From positions 1 to 8,282 of the forward strand of contig JAICQE010000181.1 in assembly GCA_025938035.1 (NCBI GenBank): a stretch of 8,282 bases of DNA, in the 5' to 3' direction. Below, piece after piece: positions 5,924-8,282 of this stretch. Source of the DNA: Vicinamibacteria bacterium. Its GTDB lineage: Bacteria > Acidobacteriota > Vicinamibacteria > Vicinamibacterales > UBA2999. The notes under the pieces are model-generated. The model had not been told where the DNA came from and ran no database searches. It saw only the letters and a list, made by a program, of their open reading frames with translations. Each line of letters starts with the position of its first letter. The first letter of the stretch is position 1. The position numbers were made by a program, and so were the translations under genes.

Positions 5924-7048
5924 TTACGGCCTATTATCCTGACAAAAATGAGCTGGCAGTTCCGCTCCGCCGACCCAGCGGAGTTCCCAACCGGTTGACC
6001 AGGGCCGCGTGTAGGCTCCGGGGTCGTCCACTGTTACCTCGTACCGAAGGGTATCGAAGTCCGTCCGCGTAAACCGTTCGAGCAGCCGCAACTTGTCCGT
6101 ATGCGGCACGCCCCCGTTGGTGAACCAGAAGTCCTCGTTGAACCCTCGCGTGTCGACTTCCAGCGTCTGGCCCGCCCACTTACCGACAGCCCGCCCGTAG
6201 TACAGCGGGTTGTCGTCGTCTCCCCCGACCTGCCCCTGATGGGAGCGCCCGTCCAGGTAAATGATACGGTAATTGTGGTTTCCGCCACCAATCAGCACGA
6301 AAATGCGCTGCCGGTCCGGATCCTCGACGAACTGGACTCCGTGGGGCTGCTGGAACTGGCGCGGCCCGCCCGGCGGCTTGCAGTTGACGAACTGGGGGTC
6401 GTCCTGCAGGAACCGCTGCTGACGCAGTCGGTATACCCCCAGCGCCCATGGCTGGAATGGGGCGACTTTCGCCGCATCCGCCGCAACATTCCGCAGCAGG
6501 CCGTCGGGTCTGATGTCCACTTTCGCCGTATTCTCGACAAGAACCGTTGCCGTCGGGTAGGCCCAGTAGCCTTCGGCGCCGCCCGGAACGATCCCGAGGC
6601 GCGGCTGGCCATTCGGACCCACCGGAGCCGGCCTCTTTGCCAGCGGCGCGACCGGCGCGGATGGCTTGACGTTCAGCACTTGCCTGCCTGTCTGGCTCAT
6701 CGTCATCCGGCTGGACCAGACCTGACGCGAGCCGTTTCGGGCAGGAAACCCCGAGACGGTAATGGAGTCGCCCGGCTGCAGCGAGTCGCGGTTCCATCCG
6801 CTGTCCTGCAGGTCGATCGGACTTTCGAGTTCGACGGCCCAGTTCACCCATTCGCCCTTGGCGCCGCGCACGTTCAGAAAGACGTGCACGTGCGGGTTCC
6901 GCCAGTCCACGAGGGTGACAATGCCGGTGAGCGTCTGGGTCTTCGACTCGTCGAACTTCGCCGCCACCGAATGGTGTGCCACGAGCGTGGCACCGGCAAG
7001 AACGGCCAGGACGGAGGCGACCGCCAGACCGCGCAGGATCAACTTCAT
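5924..7048 (-). CDS. Two-module secreted protein: DUF6152 domain fused to uncharacterised C-terminal module
   Basis: Predicted 374-residue exported protein. The ATG at 7048 is preceded by GGAGG with a 7-base spacer (7056-7060); the alternative ATG at 7066 has no binding site and would put six residues before the Lys-rich signal start. The signal peptide (1-24) ends TLVA, giving a mature N-terminus of His25-His26-Ser. Residues 25-121 are a DUF6152 domain: HHSVAAKFD, TLTGIVTLVDWRNPHVHV with His53, VNWAVELESP, SGWNRDSL, and ARNGS. A Pro/Ala linker (128-150) follows. Residues 197-370 are the second module, sharing PFQPWA, IYLDGRSH (263-270), YYGRAVGKWAGQTLEVD, GFNEDFW, VPHTDKL, ERFTRTD, YEVTVDDPGAYTRP, and Cys223/Cys369 with the protein at 4390-5391. 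The neighbouring genes carry each module separately, so this is the fused form. The biochemical function is unknown. Confidence 0.9.
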   Translation of the reverse strand: MKLILRGLAVASVLAVLAGATLVAHHSVAAKFDESKTQTLTGIVTLVDWRNPHVHVFLNVRGAKGEWVNWAVELESPIDLQDSGWNRDSLQPGDSITVSGFPARNGSRQVWSSRMTMSQTGRQVLNVKPSAPVAPLAKRPAPVGPNGQPRLGIVPGGAEGYWAYPTATVLVENTAKVDIRPDGLLRNVAADAAKVAPFQPWALGVYRLRQQRFLQDDPQFVNCKPPGGPRQFQQPHGVQFVEDPDRQRIFVLIGGGNHNYRIIYLDGRSHQGQVGGDDDNPLYYGRAVGKWAGQTLEVDTRGFNEDFWFTNGGVPHTDKLRLLERFTRTDFDTLRYEVTVDDPGAYTRPWSTGWELRWVGGAELPAHFCQDNRP

Positions 7049-7055
7049 TGACGTT

Positions 7056-7060
7056 CCTCC
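7056..7060 (-). promoter_or_regulatory. Ribosome binding site of the two-module DUF6152 protein
   Basis: GGAGG on the minus strand, 7 bases before the ATG at 7048. It decides in favour of this start over the ATG at 7066, which would lie within and upstream of this site. Confidence 0.75.
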
Positions 7061-7072
7061 ACGCATGACCAG

Positions 7073-7468
7073 CTACTGACGCTGAATGCGGAAGGCGCCG
7101 CTGCCCCGCTGGCTCTTCCAGGTGCCGGTGATGAAGCGGTTGTGCATCGCCAGGTTCTCGATCTTCCCGTCGATCACGTACGTCACCGCGCCCTGCTTAT
7201 CCTTGGCGTCGGCCTCGAAGTGGACCGTCCACTTGTCCGGATCGAGCGTCGCCGTCTTGATCGCGATGTTATCGGTCCCGGGATTGATCATGCCGGTGAT
7301 CGCCTTCCCGTCCCAGTTGATTACGAACAACACGTCGTCGCCGTGCGTCTTATTGCCTGTCCAGCTGCCAATCCACGATCCCTTCAGTGGATGACCTTCC
7401 TGGGCCACGGCTGCTCCGCCTGCCAGCGCGACGAGCGAGAAGGCAAGTACAAAGATCAACGCTCGCAT
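7073..7468 (-). CDS. Small secreted beta-rich hypothetical protein
   Basis: Predicted 131-residue exported protein; no named family is recognised with confidence. The ATG at 7468 opens a clear signal peptide (MRALIFVLAFSLVALAGGAA), with cleavage expected after AVA at residue 22. A TTG at 7519 would add 17 polar residues before it and is rejected. The mature part alternates short strands and turns: HPLKGSWIGSWTGN (26-39), DDVLFVINWDGKAITGMINPG (44-64), AIKTATLDPDKWTVHFEAD (69-87), VTYVIDGKIENL (95-106), and a final FITGTWKSQRGSGAFRIQR (112-130). This up-and-down layout with GSWxGxW near the start and GTW near the end suggests a small lipocalin-like barrel that may hold a hydrophobic ligand; that is inference. 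It is the first gene of the apparent four-gene operon and lies 24 bases before the two-module DUF6152 protein. A purine-rich GGGAGAG lies about 10 bases upstream as a weak binding site. Confidence 0.8.
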   Translation of the reverse strand: MRALIFVLAFSLVALAGGAAVAQEGHPLKGSWIGSWTGNKTHGDDVLFVINWDGKAITGMINPGTDNIAIKTATLDPDKWTVHFEADAKDKQGAVTYVIDGKIENLAMHNRFITGTWKSQRGSGAFRIQRQ

Positions 7469-7578
7469 GTGTCTATATCTCTCCCTGTCTCCGAAGATGG
7501 CGACCCATCCTACACACAAATGTTAAGAGGTGGAAGGGGTGGGCGTTAGGTCCGCGTAAAGAAAACGTTAAGAAAAAA
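7469..7578. other. Gap upstream of the DUF6152 operon; likely promoter region, with a short AT-rich direct repeat
   Basis: This 110-base gap separates the YdeI-like stop from the first DUF6152-operon gene. It should hold the operon promoter if that operon is separately transcribed, but no convincing -35/-10 pair was found. Directly after the YdeI-like stop lie two abutting 11-base direct repeats, CGTAAAGAAAA (7555-7565) and CGTTAAGAAAA (7566-7576), matching at 10 of 11 bases and much more AT-rich than the surroundings. Read on the minus strand they are T-rich and could help terminate the YdeI-like transcript, though no stem precedes them. Confidence 0.4.
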
Positions 7579-8145
7579 CTAAGGTGCGATCGAAAGCCGG
7601 CGGCGGGCCGCCGAAATCGAGAGCAGCTGGTCGAACCGCCGGGTACGCGTTTCCTCCTTTTTTGCGCTGACAATCCACCAGATCGCAAGCCGCCGATAGC
7701 CTGGCGGCTGCGCCTGAAAGAACTCCCAGGCGGTGCGATTCGCCTTGAAGGCTGCTTCGCGAGTGCGGTCGAGCCGCGGCTTGTCGCGCACGGTGTGCAA
7801 CGCGACGGTCCTTGCGGCGTCCCGGGCCTCGAATGCCTTCCGTCCGGCGGCGCACATGCGGCCGAGGGCGATGAGCTCCTGCGCGCGTCTGGTGTTGATC
7901 GCGCTCCAGAAGCTTCCCGGCCGCCGCGGTGTGAAGCGGTTCATGTAGCTGTCGGCGTCGACCGACTTGCGGATGCCGTCGATCCATCCGAAGCAGAGCG
8001 CCTCGTCAACCGATTCCTGCCACGTGATGCTGAGCCGACCGGTGTGCTTCTTCCAGTAGCCGACCCACAGTTCATCCGCCGTGCGGTGATGCTTCTGCAG
8101 CCAGGCGCGGAACTTCGCGGGCGTCTCGAAAAATGTCGGCTTCAT
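7579..8145 (-). CDS. YdeI/OmpD-associated (OmdA) family protein
   Basis: Predicted 188-residue cytoplasmic protein of the YdeI/OmpD-associated family (Pfam OmdA), close to the usual length of about 190. The ATG at 8145 gives the normal family N-terminus, with FETPAKFRAWLQKHH (6-20) and ELWVGYWKK (25-33). The family core follows: TWQESVDEALCFGWIDG (41-57) and RFTPRRPGSFWSAIN (70-84). The C-terminal third has the expected AWEFFQAQPPGYRRLAIWWIVSAKKEETR segment (139-167). No signal peptide or membrane helix is seen. Members are linked by name to bacteriocin protection and stress responses, but the biochemical role is not established. No strong binding site is visible: the gene begins just beside the CACGGAGG repeat block, whose reverse complement is CT-rich. 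It is separated by 110 bases from the next gene and may be its own transcription unit. Confidence 0.9.
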   Translation of the reverse strand: MKPTFFETPAKFRAWLQKHHRTADELWVGYWKKHTGRLSITWQESVDEALCFGWIDGIRKSVDADSYMNRFTPRRPGSFWSAINTRRAQELIALGRMCAAGRKAFEARDAARTVALHTVRDKPRLDRTREAAFKANRTAWEFFQAQPPGYRRLAIWWIVSAKKEETRTRRFDQLLSISAARRRLSIAP

Positions 8146-8153
8146 CTGGAGCT

Positions 8154-8210
8154 CACGGAGGCGACGGAGGTAACGGATTCACACGGAGGAACGGAGACAC
8201 GGAGACGGAG
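8154..8210. repeat. ACGGAG repeat cluster upstream of the YdeI-like gene
   Basis: Six exact ACGGAG hexamers (8155, 8164, 8183, 8191, 8199, 8205) and one ACGGAT (8173) lie in 57 bases at spacings of 6 to 10. The units resemble the arms of the inverted repeat at 747-809, suggesting one dispersed family. It begins 9 bases upstream of the YdeI-like ATG and would be its leader. The remaining bases to the window end (8211-8282) show no recognisable gene or site. Confidence 0.7.
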
Positions 8211-8282
8211 AAGAGACTAGCCACAAAACGGATAACGAGCCACGACTACGAACAGGGCCGGTCGATTGGCCGCCGAAGGCGC

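Noticed and set aside
6101..7051. Plus-strand open frame of 316 codons
   Set aside because: Antisense shadow of the two-module DUF6152 gene, with no signal peptide, binding site or domain.
7469..7578. Sigma-70 promoter for the DUF6152 operon
   Set aside because: A TAGGAT-like -10 could be picked, but its 17-base-spaced -35 partner (TTCCAC) matches the consensus poorly, so it is not called.
7387..8220. Plus-strand open frame of 277 codons
   Set aside because: It runs antisense to the YdeI-like gene and through the ACGGAG repeat; the minus-strand gene has clear family motifs.
8211..8282. Possible C-terminus of another minus-strand gene entering from the right edge
   Set aside because: Two minus-strand frames stay open from the edge for about 20-30 codons, but the fragments are too short and run into repeat-derived sequence, so no gene can be supported.

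Overview
This is a GC-rich bacterial window holding nine protein-coding genes and several intergenic repeats. The content points to Acidobacteriota, probably a Vicinamibacteria-like lineage known from metagenomes. The reasons are: DUF6152-type proteins, a heme-less secreted PQQ dehydrogenase, an acidobacterial-type amidohydrolase, and short intergenic repeats of the CACGGAGG and GGGATTT kinds. This assignment is inferred from general family knowledge; no marker gene is present.

Layout. The left edge carries the 3' end of a plus-strand amidohydrolase (1-740). All other genes are on the minus strand. From right to left, in transcription order, they are: a YdeI/OmpD-associated family protein (8145-7579); a small secreted beta-rich protein (7468-7073); a secreted two-module protein, DUF6152 plus an uncharacterised C-terminal module (7048-5924); a stand-alone DUF6152 protein (5900-5475); a secreted protein with a Gly/Gln repeat and the same C-terminal module (5391-4390); a VOC metalloprotein (4312-3923); a secreted beta-lactamase-fold serine hydrolase (3889-2627); and a PQQ-dependent dehydrogenase (2534-822). 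The dehydrogenase and the amidohydrolase converge on a hairpin-forming inverted repeat. There is no gene-free stretch longer than 300 bases.

The most interesting part is 4390-7468. Four consecutive secreted proteins are separated by 24, 23 and 83 bases and look like one operon. Two modules are shuffled among three of them: DUF6152 alone, DUF6152 fused to a second module, and the second module alone behind a repetitive linker. In both DUF6152 copies the predicted signal-peptide cleavage leaves His-His at the mature N-terminus, with a conserved Asn-Pro-His about 27 residues further on. That arrangement could form a periplasmic metal site, possibly copper of the histidine-brace kind. This is a hypothesis from sequence, not an established function.

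Seven of the nine genes run on without a clear terminator from 7468 to 822. Six of these encode predicted exported proteins; the VOC protein is the exception. The theme is periplasmic, perhaps oxidation of small organic molecules, but the shared substrate cannot be read from the sequence. Non-coding features include a G-quadruplex-prone GGGATTT array just upstream of the VOC gene, a perfect 12-bp hairpin inside the DUF6152 operon, and three loci with CACGGAGG- or AAGAACACAAAGG-type repeats.
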